From contig JBATSO010000018.1 in assembly GCA_049293335.1 (NCBI GenBank), positions 1 through 48,254 on the forward strand: DNA of 48,254 nt, written 5' to 3'. The position numbers and the translations under genes were made by a program. This document shows, piece by piece, positions 16,058 through 24,512 of this stretch (within the stretch, counting starts at the first letter, position 1; the number at the start of each line of letters is the position of its first letter). The notes beneath the pieces were generated by a model, which saw only the letters and a program-made list of their open reading frames with translations, ran no database searches and was not told the DNA's origin. This DNA comes from JAGXIT01 sp049293335 (GTDB taxonomy: Bacteria > Patescibacteriota > Saccharimonadia > Saccharimonadales > UBA4665).

Positions 16058-16674
16058 TCTATCTCCAGCTTTGTGATGCTCCAGCGTTGCTGTAGGTAGG
16101 CCTGACTTATGACAAGCAATATGACCGCAATGCTCATGGCGCCCACGAAAACCAATAAAAATTGCAGCCCAAATGACGTATTACCTCGTTCTAGCTGCAT
16201 TAACACCAGTGGCGGCATGGCTGCAAGACCGACCTTCAGCCACAAAACGATTCGCTGGGTGAGCTGTCGGCGTTTCTTTGGCGGCAGATGTTCGATTTTC
16301 TTGTGGCTTATGATCGGTGCCGTGTGCTCGGCCACCGCCACCACTGCCTTGCTACCCGTTTTGGCAACTGCGGGTATGTATTTCATAAATATCAAGTAGA
16401 GCACTAGTAGTACAACGGCCACTGCTATCACCACAGCAAGCACGTTCATGAGCGGGGAAACGGGCAGCGCACTGGCGGTTGTGCTTGGCACAGGCGCAGT
16501 AGTCTGGACTGTTTTAGGGAACAAAATTTTTCCAAAAGCTGAGTCAAAAAATCGCGGCAAGCCGTACGCTAGCAAGCAAAGCCATTCAAGAGTCATAAGC
16601 AAATAGCCCAGACCACCAAGAAAATTTAGGGCCAGCCGTTGGTAAGTTTTTGGTTGTTTTTTGGCTGCTACCAT
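16054..16674 (-). CDS. Hypothetical membrane protein
   Basis: 206 aa, not recognised. Hydrophobic segments lie near residues 16-38, 74-98 and, after a basic cytoplasmic stretch (KKIEHLPPKKRRQLTQR), near 143-158 and 166-190. A Thr/Pro/Ala-rich loop (TTAPVPSTTASALP) lies between the first two helices. It overlaps ymdB by 7 bases and the GyrI-like gene by 4, so it is part of the same operon. No enzymatic motif is visible. Confidence 0.65.
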   Translation of the reverse strand: MVAAKKQPKTYQRLALNFLGGLGYLLMTLEWLCLLAYGLPRFFDSAFGKILFPKTVQTTAPVPSTTASALPVSPLMNVLAVVIAVAVVLLVLYLIFMKYIPAVAKTGSKAVVAVAEHTAPIISHKKIEHLPPKKRRQLTQRIVLWLKVGLAAMPPLVLMQLERGNTSFGLQFLLVFVGAMSIAVILLVISQAYLQQRWSITKLEIE

Positions 16675-17462
16675 ACCTGTCGAATAGGCTCCACCCTAGT
16701 TGCTCGACCAGTAGCCGTATCAATCGTGGCAAGCAACGCGTTGAACTGCATTGCTCCGCCAAGCTCGAGTTCGTTGCGGGTTTGATAGCCGTCGCGCCAG
16801 CGCGGAATGATTGAGTCAAACCGTACGCCTAGTGATGAGTCGAGCGAGCCACACATGCCAACATCGGTCATATGCGCCGTACCTTTTGGCAGCACGCGCG
16901 CATCAGCCGTTGGTACGTGCCAATGATCGCCCACCACCATGCTGACACGGCCATCGAGATAGTAGCCAAACACCAGCTTTTCGCTACTAAAATCGCCGTG
17001 CAGATTCACAATGCTGGCAATGTACGAATCTCGCGGCACAGTGCTCAGAATGTCGTCAATGGTTTTGAGTGGATTAGCGGTCGGAGCGTCTGCCTGTTTG
17101 CCCACAATCGCCCCCAATATGCTCACCAGCAAAACGTTGCCTGTTGGACTCGTTATAATTTTATAGCCTGGGCCTGGACATGCCTCCATATTAGCTGGGC
17201 CAACCACTGGTTGGGAGTTGTCCTCCAGCAACGGGGCTAACTCCAACAGATGTGGCGTGTGGTTCCCGCCTGAAAATGCCTGCACCCCACTGCGCATTAA
17301 ACGCTGCATATCTGCTGGCAGCATGCCTTTGCCGTCCGTTACGTTTTCGGCCTGAGCCACGACAAAGTCTATGGCTTGGTCTTTTACGAGTGTGGGCAAT
17401 ACCTTTTCAACGGCCTGTATGCCTGGTTCGGCCATGACATCGCCAATGTATAGGATTTTCAT
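16668..17462 (-). CDS. ymdB: YmdB-family metallophosphoesterase
   Basis: 264 aa, full family length. Motifs in order: YIGDVMAEPG (metal ligand Asp), AENVTDGKGM, GGNHTPH, VNLHGDFSSEK and GDHWHVPTADARVLPKGTAHMTDVGMCG near the C-terminus. Bacillus YmdB is a 2',3'-cyclic-nucleotide (and cAMP) phosphodiesterase that affects biofilm and motility choices and lies beside the RNase Y gene. Here RNase Y is 1.4 kb upstream on the same strand, so the linkage is loosely kept. It overlaps the CYTH gene by four bases (ATGA). Confidence 0.92.
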   Translation of the reverse strand: MKILYIGDVMAEPGIQAVEKVLPTLVKDQAIDFVVAQAENVTDGKGMLPADMQRLMRSGVQAFSGGNHTPHLLELAPLLEDNSQPVVGPANMEACPGPGYKIITSPTGNVLLVSILGAIVGKQADAPTANPLKTIDDILSTVPRDSYIASIVNLHGDFSSEKLVFGYYLDGRVSMVVGDHWHVPTADARVLPKGTAHMTDVGMCGSLDSSLGVRFDSIIPRWRDGYQTRNELELGGAMQFNALLATIDTATGRATRVEPIRQVW

Positions 17463-18061
17463 GCTTGACGGTCTTTCAAATACTGCGGCAGCGGTGTGTC
17501 AAAAACTACCATAGCGATATCACCAATAGAATCAGCGCTGCTCATTTTGGGGTATTCTGCCCGATATACGGTGTCGACACTGCCAAATTTTGCCTTCTGC
17601 CAATCAAAACCAAGTGTTTTTGCCGCCAGCTGTATGGCTTGCTCGGTTGGCCCCTCAATTTCAACATATGGTTTAGCCCAAGGCCATTCGTCTACTACCA
17701 CTTCGACCTCACTGAGCTGCCAAGTTTCGCGCTTCGATTCTTGATAACTCTGTGGCTTTAAGCCGATGGCTTCTAGAATTTGCTTGGTGTGTTCGTATGA
17801 ACCAATGGCCGTCTCGACCTCATCAACATAGTTAGAACCTGCTATCTTCCTTTTGTAAGTCATGGTTACTGCATTGCCCTCGTCGCGAATTCGTAGACGT
17901 TCGACATGACCAGCCTTTTTATAGCGACCGTCGGGGTGATCGAAAATTTCTCGGCGCATTAGACGCATGGGGTGAACAAGAACTGCCCCCGCTTGCTGCA
18001 GTTGCTGGCGAACCTGCTCAACATCTACGTTTAAGAACTTTGCTTCAATTTCTGGCTTCAT
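17459..18061 (-). CDS. CYTH-domain phosphatase/cyclase (CyaB-like)
   Basis: 200 aa. The N-terminal EIEAKF is the ExExK signature of the CYTH tunnel fold (class IV adenylate cyclase, thiamine triphosphatase, tripolyphosphatase). Further acidic and basic tunnel residues appear in ERLRIRDEG, TYKRKI, VDEVET and the paired VEVVVDEWPWAKPYVEIEG. The substrate is uncertain: in bacteria most CYTH proteins hydrolyse triphosphates. Next to a cyclic-nucleotide phosphodiesterase, a cyclase role is tempting but not shown by sequence. Confidence 0.82.
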   Translation of the reverse strand: MKPEIEAKFLNVDVEQVRQQLQQAGAVLVHPMRLMRREIFDHPDGRYKKAGHVERLRIRDEGNAVTMTYKRKIAGSNYVDEVETAIGSYEHTKQILEAIGLKPQSYQESKRETWQLSEVEVVVDEWPWAKPYVEIEGPTEQAIQLAAKTLGFDWQKAKFGSVDTVYRAEYPKMSSADSIGDIAMVVFDTPLPQYLKDRQA

Positions 18062-18091
18062 GTCTCTATTGTAACAGTAGTTTCTTACGGG

Positions 18092-18817
18092 TTACCACGT
18101 AATCACGACGTTATACTGTCTGTTCTCGCCTGCAGGCAGTAGGTGGTGCTGCAGCATATCTGGCGCAAGATTGCGGGCAACTGTTGGTTCAACGCAAATG
18201 TACTGGTTGGGCGACTCGGACCAAACAGCATAAGCTTTGCATGCCTCACTTTCCAGTGTGATGTTTCGGCCACCAATTTGTAGTTCGAGCTTCGAATCTT
18301 TGGCGTCTAGAAATTGTGTGGCAAGTAGGTCGTCTGTGTTAAATGAGTGCTCTGTTTCATTGAGAATACTGGCTTTTGTAGCATCACTAGCCGCAAAGTA
18401 GGGGTGAAAGCCAGGCGTACATACAAAAGGTTGGGCGCCATTGTTTTTGACTGCCAAGCCTAGTCTAAGACTACTTGTCTCAAGCTCGATCTGTAGTGTC
18501 ATTGCACAGCCTGTGTATTCCACAGAGATATTCTCGTCTTGCTCAGCAGGGTTCTGCAGCGAAAGCTCAAGTGAATTTTCTGATTGAGCCGTTACATTCC
18601 ACCGCAGATTGCGCGCAAACCCATGCTGCTTTAGCCCTACCACATCGCCTGGTCCAAAAATGGGCGCACACACAGGAATCCCGCCTCGCAGCTTCTCGCC
18701 CACCACTTGCCGAGGAAACAAAATGTCGTTTCCACTGGCGTCTTGCAGACTGGTAATGTATGCTCCTTGCGTATCAAGCTCTAGCTTTGCCCCATTTTCA
18801 AGCTGTAGTAATTCCAT
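18092..18817 (-). CDS. Aldose 1-epimerase / hexose-phosphate mutarotase family protein
   Basis: 241 aa with the galactose mutarotase-like fold. Characteristic stretches are LRGGIPVCAPIFGP, HGFARNLRWNV and CTPGFHPYFAA (with the conserved His), and a C-terminal ICVEPTVA. RGGIP..PIFGP..HGFAR is typical of the YeaD-like glucose-6-phosphate 1-epimerases. First gene of the run leading to CYTH and ymdB. The start ATG has GGGG a few bases upstream. Confidence 0.82.
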   Translation of the reverse strand: MELLQLENGAKLELDTQGAYITSLQDASGNDILFPRQVVGEKLRGGIPVCAPIFGPGDVVGLKQHGFARNLRWNVTAQSENSLELSLQNPAEQDENISVEYTGCAMTLQIELETSSLRLGLAVKNNGAQPFVCTPGFHPYFAASDATKASILNETEHSFNTDDLLATQFLDAKDSKLELQIGGRNITLESEACKAYAVWSESPNQYICVEPTVARNLAPDMLQHHLLPAGENRQYNVVITW

Positions 18818-18888
18818 TTAGACCCCTTGTTTATGGCCTCGTAGCCTAGTCTCCAATAGGAGTTCTTGAACCTTGTCCAACAAGTCTA

Positions 18889-20403
18889 CTACTTGGCGAA
18901 TTCTATGGCGCGGGTTTCGCGAATAACGTTTACCTTAATGGTGCCAGGGTAATTCATGCTGCTTTCGATTTTGGTCGCAATGTCGCGGGCCAGTCGAATA
19001 GCGGTGAGGTCATCGATTTGCTGCGGTTTTACAAACACGCGAACCTCACGACCAGCGCTAATGGCGTACGATTTTTCGATGCCATTAAAACCGTTGGCAA
19101 TGTTTTCGAGTTCCTTCATGCGTTCAGCAAAGTTCTCGGCGGAAATGTTGCGGGCACCTGGTCGAGCAGCCGAAATGGCGTCACAGACACGTACAATCAG
19201 GGCTTCTACGCTGGTTGCTTCTACGTCATCGTGGTGCTGTTCGGCAGCGAGCGCAACCTCTTCGGGCGCGCCGTATTTGCGCAACATTTCACCCGAAATG
19301 TGGTGGTGTTTGCCTTCGATTTTGTGTGTCAGCGCCTTGCCAAGGTCGTGCATAAGGGTTGCGTATTTGGTAATTTGCACGTTGGCACCAAGCTCTTCGG
19401 CCAGCATGCCAGCCATATGAGCCATTTCGGTTGAGTGTTTCAGCACGTTCTGGCCGTAGCTAGTACGGAAACGTAGTTCACCAAGCAGGTGCAGTAGCTC
19501 CTTTGGAATGCCGAGTACACCAACTTCGCGGGCAGCATCTTCGCCTGCACGAATCACATCTTTTTCAACGTTCTTCTGAGCCTTTTCAACCACTTCCTCA
19601 ATGCGGCCTGGGTGAACACGGCCGTCTTTTAGAAGCAATTCTAAAGCTTGGCGAGCCACTTCGCGGCGCACAGGGTCAAAACAACTGAGCACAATGTAGC
19701 CTGGGGTGTCATCGACCATAATGTCGACGCCTGTAGCCTTTTGCAGTGCCTGAATGTTGCGGCCTTCTTTGCCAATAATTCGGCCTTTCATTTCCTCGTC
19801 TTCCAGCTTGACGCTGGTGAGCGTGCGTTCGGCGGTAACTTCGCTGCTCATACGTTCCATAGCCGTCACGATAAGCACGCCCGCCTGTTCCTCGGCGGTG
19901 TCGCGAGCTTCATTTTGCAGTTTGGCAACCAAACCTGTTAGGTCGTTTTTAATGTCGCGCTCGGTCATTTGCATGAGTTTTTCGGCAGCATCAGCCTTGC
20001 TGAGTTTGGCGATTTTTTCGAGTTTTTCTTGCTGCTTCACACGAATATCGCGAATTTCGTTCTTAAGCGCCTCGACTTCGTCTTCGCCAGCGCGGAGTCG
20101 TTCGGTGCGCTGGTCGATTTCGTCGAGCTTTTTGTCGAGTGTTGTTTCGCGCTGCACTAGGCGGTTTTCGAGATCTTTTAGTTCGTTGCGGCGAGTTTGT
20201 TCTTCTTTGCGGGTTTCTTCGGCCAACTGTTTGGCTTCGGCGCGCGCTTCATCTACCAGCTTATCGGCTTCTTTTTTAGCTTTAGCTAGTTCTTTTTCTG
20301 CTTTGTTCTCTGACTCGGCAAATTTTTTCTTTGTGACGTACTGGTTTGCACCATAGCCAAGGCCAAGCCCTGCTACAGCGAGCAATATGGTAATTGGTTC
20401 CAT
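18889..20403 (-). CDS. rny: Ribonuclease Y
   Basis: 504 aa. One N-terminal membrane helix (about residues 2-19), a long Lys/Glu-rich coiled coil (about 25-190), a KH domain with GRIIGKEGRNIQALQ, and an HD domain with the metal pair in TLMHDLGKA plus HHISGE and EQHHDD. This is the membrane-anchored endonuclease that starts mRNA decay in many Gram-positive-type bacteria. AGGGAGA precedes the ATG. Some Ser-rich open frames on the opposite strand are shadows of the coiled coil. Confidence 0.97.
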   Translation of the reverse strand: MEPITILLAVAGLGLGYGANQYVTKKKFAESENKAEKELAKAKKEADKLVDEARAEAKQLAEETRKEEQTRRNELKDLENRLVQRETTLDKKLDEIDQRTERLRAGEDEVEALKNEIRDIRVKQQEKLEKIAKLSKADAAEKLMQMTERDIKNDLTGLVAKLQNEARDTAEEQAGVLIVTAMERMSSEVTAERTLTSVKLEDEEMKGRIIGKEGRNIQALQKATGVDIMVDDTPGYIVLSCFDPVRREVARQALELLLKDGRVHPGRIEEVVEKAQKNVEKDVIRAGEDAAREVGVLGIPKELLHLLGELRFRTSYGQNVLKHSTEMAHMAGMLAEELGANVQITKYATLMHDLGKALTHKIEGKHHHISGEMLRKYGAPEEVALAAEQHHDDVEATSVEALIVRVCDAISAARPGARNISAENFAERMKELENIANGFNGIEKSYAISAGREVRVFVKPQQIDDLTAIRLARDIATKIESSMNYPGTIKVNVIRETRAIEFAK

Positions 20404-20590
20404 GTTCTCCCTTTCGTTCAGTGGTTCAGTGGTGCAACAATCGCTATCACTTCTCTAGTCGCAGCCTACACCCACCGGATTTCAAAATAAATTAACAATA
20501 AATGGTGTCCGAAAACTCCTAGACAACCTACCTGTAATAATACGCTTTTCGGGTAGCCAGCGTCAATCTATTGCTGCAAATAGAAATAGA

Positions 20591-21760
20591 CTACTGCGCG
20601 GCAGCCCGTACCAGCACTCGTTGATTCAGCCGATCGGTACCAGGAATCTGGTCGCCCGTACACGTTATAAGGTTTAGGCCCTGTTTACCTGGCGTAGCGC
20701 TGTGCATCATGCTTTCCATATTTACATCATCAACCCCAACCGTTTGTACGCTTACCACCTTGTAGTTGTAGGTCGTATTATCGCCGCGCACTATAGAAAT
20801 TACATCACCTTGCGTAAGATTCCCAAGTGCATGAAATACACCGTGCGTACGCCCTATACCCGAATGTCCCGCGATTAGCATTGCACCTGTTTGGCCTGGT
20901 TGCCCCGAACTGTTGTACCAGCCTGTGTCATAAATGTTCCAGGGCACTTGCAAGGCGCCTTCTTTATCGAGCCCCTGGGAAAGCACCCTTGCATGAACAC
21001 CCAGTTTAGGGATGTCGAGGTATTTCGGCAAGGTTGGCGCAACCACGTATTGCTTAACTACTTGTGGAGGAATGACCTCTGCTGAAGGAGTAGGCGTGGT
21101 AGCACCTTTTACATTTGGGTCACTCCCCGCAGCCTTTTGCGTCGTTACCTGGGCCTGTTTAATCTGCACTGCCACCTTTTGGTTTGCTCTAAAGCCGTTT
21201 AGACTTATTGCCAGCCCTAGTAGGAACATAGCGGCGGCGGCGGCATATACAGCATGATGCGGAGCAATATGAACTTTACTGCGCGTAACGTAACGGAGCT
21301 TTAGCGCCTTTTTGCCCAGTCGAACTACATACAAACGTATACGCCAGTAGACAGACCGCAGGTTAAACCTTTTTTTGGATACGACTGTTCTTTGGGGCAC
21401 TACCCCCGAGGGACCAAATAATGCCGCTGACTGTGAAGCATCGGCCGTGGGTAGATGTGGCGGCTCGCCAGCAAAATCATTTTTGTGTTTATATTGGGGT
21501 AAGAATGTTTGCTTAGCGGGCCGCACCGCCTGGCTCTTTTGAGGCGCAGAGGTCTGTACCGACTGCACTGTAAAAATTTTTGAATGGGGCGTACTAGCTG
21601 GCGCCAGTGTAGGCTGAACAGATGACTGTGGTTTCTGAGGCGCCAACCCACCCGTTTCTGCACCGACCATTGTGCGGCGCACAAACTGTGTTTCTCGGGG
21701 TGTATAGCGTACCTTCCCTTCAAAAATTGGATTATCGAGTTTTAGCCGAATCGCTTCCAT
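20591..21760 (-). CDS. Sortase with long cytoplasmic N-terminus
   Basis: 389 aa transpeptidase that would cut sorting signals and attach proteins to peptidoglycan. Catalytic residues are visible: His299 in AGHSG, Cys367 in LITCTG and Arg381 in LNQRVLV. The membrane helix is about residues 169-190, so some 165 residues of Pro/Gln/Ser-rich sequence precede it, much longer than in usual sortases. AGAGGA lies before the ATG at 21760. It is directly downstream of the VPDTG surface protein, and the LENTG repeat protein lies 8 kb away; both are plausible substrates. The class (D, E or F) is not certain. Confidence 0.92.
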   Translation of the reverse strand: MEAIRLKLDNPIFEGKVRYTPRETQFVRRTMVGAETGGLAPQKPQSSVQPTLAPASTPHSKIFTVQSVQTSAPQKSQAVRPAKQTFLPQYKHKNDFAGEPPHLPTADASQSAALFGPSGVVPQRTVVSKKRFNLRSVYWRIRLYVVRLGKKALKLRYVTRSKVHIAPHHAVYAAAAAMFLLGLAISLNGFRANQKVAVQIKQAQVTTQKAAGSDPNVKGATTPTPSAEVIPPQVVKQYVVAPTLPKYLDIPKLGVHARVLSQGLDKEGALQVPWNIYDTGWYNSSGQPGQTGAMLIAGHSGIGRTHGVFHALGNLTQGDVISIVRGDNTTYNYKVVSVQTVGVDDVNMESMMHSATPGKQGLNLITCTGDQIPGTDRLNQRVLVRAAAQ

Positions 21761-21783
21761 GATTCCTCTTATAGTAACATGAA

Positions 21784-21820
21784 AAACTGCGGCAACCCTC
21801 GCTCGGTATTGCCGCAGTTT
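21784..21820 (-). terminator. Terminator after the VPDTG surface protein
   Basis: Perfect 12-bp stem AAACTGCGGCAA / TTGCCGCAGTTT with a 13-base loop, ending 20 bases from the surface-protein stop. On the minus strand the stem ends in TTTTTC, fitting leftward termination. Confidence 0.75.
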
Positions 21821-21839
21821 GTTAATGTAGCAGTTTTAT

Positions 21840-23549
21840 TTAGCGTCGTATTTTGGTGCGGGCTGGGGCAAACTTGCGTGACGCCCGAGCTAGTGCAATC
21901 ATGCCACCTGCGACTGCGGCTGTAGCAGCGAGCGTAATAGCAGGGTGTGCTGCGACCAATGCGAAGCCAGTGTCGGGTACAGTTGGCGCCTGCACTACTT
22001 GAGCAACCAGCACTACATCGTTACCATCACCACCTTTGTAGCTGATTTTGTAGGTAACACCGTCTACATCAATTGTTGCACCCTCTGCAAGACCGCTAAA
22101 CGTTCCCTTGACTGCTTGCGAGCCGGCCTGGTCGATGATTACGAAAGTATCGTCTTTGGCTGGAGTAAAGTCACCGAGGCGAGTTACTTTAAGTACGGCT
22201 GTAGCCCCAATATTGACACTATCTGCTGACGTACCAGTGACCTTCAGTTGGTCGTAACCTGTGCAGGGCTCTTTGCCGCCGAGTTCGAATTGATATTCGC
22301 CATCTAGTTGCAGAGTGTCAGAGGTTATACAGCCTGGGCTCATGCCTGGCGCAACTATACCCTTATCAAAAACTGTAAGTCTACCTGTTATGGTGCCCCC
22401 ATTGCCCTTTAGTAGGCCGCCCCCTGATACGTATATATCTGCGTATTTTCCTGTTAGTACACCTATAGTGTTTGCGCGAATTTGTTCAGTCAGTTGCCCT
22501 GTTGTATCTTTAAGCTCCATGGTTTTCAGAGCAGAAGCTGTTGTACCGTTTTGTGTAGCACTCGTGTTAGTCGAAGCCGCTATGGTCAACTTGCCTAGTT
22601 CGCCCGATTTCATGGCTAGCGCATAGTTGCCGCTCAGGGTACCCGTTACTTTCATCTCACCCGTACCACCGACTGTAGTATTAGCGGTCAGTGTAATGGG
22701 GCCCGTCCAGGTAACACTTGCAGCGGGTTCAAAAGCAGTTGGCTCTCTGCCTCCACCGCTTCGACTGCAGCCAGCCAACATCGCTATAGCCCCAAAACCA
22801 ACGCCATCACCGCCAATAGTAAGTGGGTTTGCAACAGACCCACCGTCGAAGCCACAGGTCAAAATGGCGGCTCCTGGCGAAACAGTAATAGCCGAGGTAG
22901 CAGAGAAAGCATCTTTATAAAAATACATTACGCTCTTTTTAACCAAAATCGAACCAGTAAAGCCAGTTAAGTCAGGTAGTGTCGATAGATCATCTCCGCC
23001 ATCATAAACCACACTGCCTGTACCTGTTACTTTCCCGAGATCCCAATAGCTACTACCCGCTAGTGTTACTGAATGTGTACCTACAGCCAAAGTTGTCGCA
23101 GCATTATTTAAACTTAAGAAGCCCGTGCCAGCAACTACTGTGTCGGCATCTAAAGTAACTGTCCCAACTAATGTGAGCGAACTTGCAACTGTTATGTTTC
23201 CGGCTACATGAATATCACCGTTGATGACATAGCCATATGTCATGGTCCCAGCAGGAGTGGTGTTAACTATAGTAATTCCGCCTACAGCAAGGCCAGCAAT
23301 ATCTTGCGTTAAGGTTTTATCGGCAGTTAGAGCTGTTGAATCAAGGCTAATGCTGTCCCCATTTTGTGGCACTCCGCCGCCGCAGTTTGTCCAGTTAGTT
23401 GCGGTGCTAAATTTGTTGTCAGTTGTGCCTGTCCAGGTACAGGTTTGGGCGGCGGCGTGGGCAACGCCTGTCAGGCCTAGTGTTAGTAGTGAGGCCAAAG
23501 ATAGTACAGCGGCCGTCGTGCTCGAAATAACCCGTAAGAGATGTTTCAT
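21840..23549 (-). CDS. Secreted beta-helix surface protein with VPDTG sorting signal
   Basis: 569 aa. A signal peptide ends near AHAAAQ (about residue 34). The opening CTWTGTTDNKFSTATNW and the later TVVAGTGFLSLNNAATTL-type strands resemble the repeats of autotransporter-like beta-helix passengers, where G-rich strands stack. A Cys pair lies near the N-terminus. The C-terminus is VPDTG (524-528), a hydrophobic stretch, then a basic tail (RTKIRR): a standard sortase signal with Val in the first position. AAGGA precedes the ATG. It is immediately upstream of the sortase but separated by a terminator. Probably an adhesin or wall component. Confidence 0.85.
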   Translation of the reverse strand: MKHLLRVISSTTAAVLSLASLLTLGLTGVAHAAAQTCTWTGTTDNKFSTATNWTNCGGGVPQNGDSISLDSTALTADKTLTQDIAGLAVGGITIVNTTPAGTMTYGYVINGDIHVAGNITVASSLTLVGTVTLDADTVVAGTGFLSLNNAATTLAVGTHSVTLAGSSYWDLGKVTGTGSVVYDGGDDLSTLPDLTGFTGSILVKKSVMYFYKDAFSATSAITVSPGAAILTCGFDGGSVANPLTIGGDGVGFGAIAMLAGCSRSGGGREPTAFEPAASVTWTGPITLTANTTVGGTGEMKVTGTLSGNYALAMKSGELGKLTIAASTNTSATQNGTTASALKTMELKDTTGQLTEQIRANTIGVLTGKYADIYVSGGGLLKGNGGTITGRLTVFDKGIVAPGMSPGCITSDTLQLDGEYQFELGGKEPCTGYDQLKVTGTSADSVNIGATAVLKVTRLGDFTPAKDDTFVIIDQAGSQAVKGTFSGLAEGATIDVDGVTYKISYKGGDGNDVVLVAQVVQAPTVPDTGFALVAAHPAITLAATAAVAGGMIALARASRKFAPARTKIRR

Positions 23550-23652
23550 GTTTTTTGTTCCTTTTTATTTGGTTGTTCTAGCTCATATATACATGATTGC
23601 GCTCTAAAACACAAGCAGTTTTGGCCTAGTTGCAAACGTTATTGTGGATAAC

Positions 23653-24045
23653 CTACTTTTTCTGCGCCGTTATGTGTACTTCTGCACCGTAGAACGGTAG
23701 CACAATGGTGTCATTTTTACCACATAGTATGCTTTGTAGGCCGCTTTCTAGCCAGGCCGGTTGTTGCGCCCCCACAATTGGTACACCTAAACCCTGTGCG
23801 AGAGCATTGGCAACGGTCAGACCTATTCTAAGCCCCGTAAAGCTACCTGGCCCCTCATAGCAAGCAATTCCTTGTAGGTTATGCAGTGTGTGGCCTTTGG
23901 TGTCTAAAAGCTGGGCGATTTTTAGGTGAATGGTTTCTGCCAATTGTTTATGAGCCGTCCAGGTTACGTAGGCTAGTTGCGTGGCGTCCTCATACAGCCC
24001 AATTTCGGCCTCGGGATTATCGGTACGAATAGTTAAAATAAGCAC
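23653..24045 (-). CDS. tsaB: tRNA N6-threonylcarbamoyladenosine protein TsaB, short form
   Basis: 130 aa, against about 230 in E. coli. The conserved core YEGPGSFTGLRIGLTVANALAQGL is present, which identifies the YeaZ/TsaB partner of TsaD for the t6A37 tRNA modification. The C-terminal half of the ASKHA fold is missing, as if only the first lobe remains. It overlaps tsaE by one base. tsaD is not in this window. Confidence 0.88.
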   Translation of the reverse strand: MLILTIRTDNPEAEIGLYEDATQLAYVTWTAHKQLAETIHLKIAQLLDTKGHTLHNLQGIACYEGPGSFTGLRIGLTVANALAQGLGVPIVGAQQPAWLESGLQSILCGKNDTIVLPFYGAEVHITAQKK

Positions 24046-24512
24046 TATAAAACCCCTTGGGTTAGGTGTGTCAGTGGTTCAGGGGCCACCAACGTAGCGG
24101 TTCGACCATGTTCGCTTGTGTATAATAAACTAACCTTCAGTCTTGTGAGCGGCAGCAGCTTTTCAACTGTCTCGCCCCATTCAATTACGGTCACATAGGC
24201 TTCGTTGCCTATATATTCAACCATTTCTTGCCCAACAACCCCTGCCTCAGACAGGCGATAAAAGTCAAAGTGTACAATTGTAAATTTTTTTGCCTCATAC
24301 TCTTGGCTAATGGTAAAACTGGGGCTCGAAACAACATCGCGGCTGCCTGCACCCCGCGCCAAACCTTTTGTAAAGGTGGTCTTACCGCTGCCTACGTCTC
24401 CAGCCAGCTCAATCACTTCGCCACCGCATAGGCGTTGGCCTATTAAAAACCCTAACTGCTCAGTGGCGTCGGAATCTGGCAAGTCGATTTGCAATGTCGC
24501 GTCGGTATTCAT
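24045..24512 (-). CDS. tsaE: tRNA threonylcarbamoyladenosine ATPase TsaE
   Basis: 155 aa from the ATG at 24512 (another ATG lies three codons upstream). Walker A is GDVGSGKTTFTKG, followed by SSPSFTISQEY and HFDFYRL, the typical TsaE/YjeE order. It drives turnover of the TsaB-TsaD complex. Its 5' end overlaps the 3' end of the lamin-tail gene by about 50 bases in another frame, and its end overlaps tsaB. Confidence 0.92.
   Translation of the reverse strand: MNTDATLQIDLPDSDATEQLGFLIGQRLCGGEVIELAGDVGSGKTTFTKGLARGAGSRDVVSSPSFTISQEYEAKKFTIVHFDFYRLSEAGVVGQEMVEYIGNEAYVTVIEWGETVEKLLPLTRLKVSLLYTSEHGRTATLVAPEPLTHLTQGVL

Noticed and set aside
19754..20356. 200-aa serine-rich open frame on the + strand
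   Set aside because: It is antisense to the RNase Y coiled coil; the Ser/Arg bias mirrors Lys/Glu codons on the other strand.
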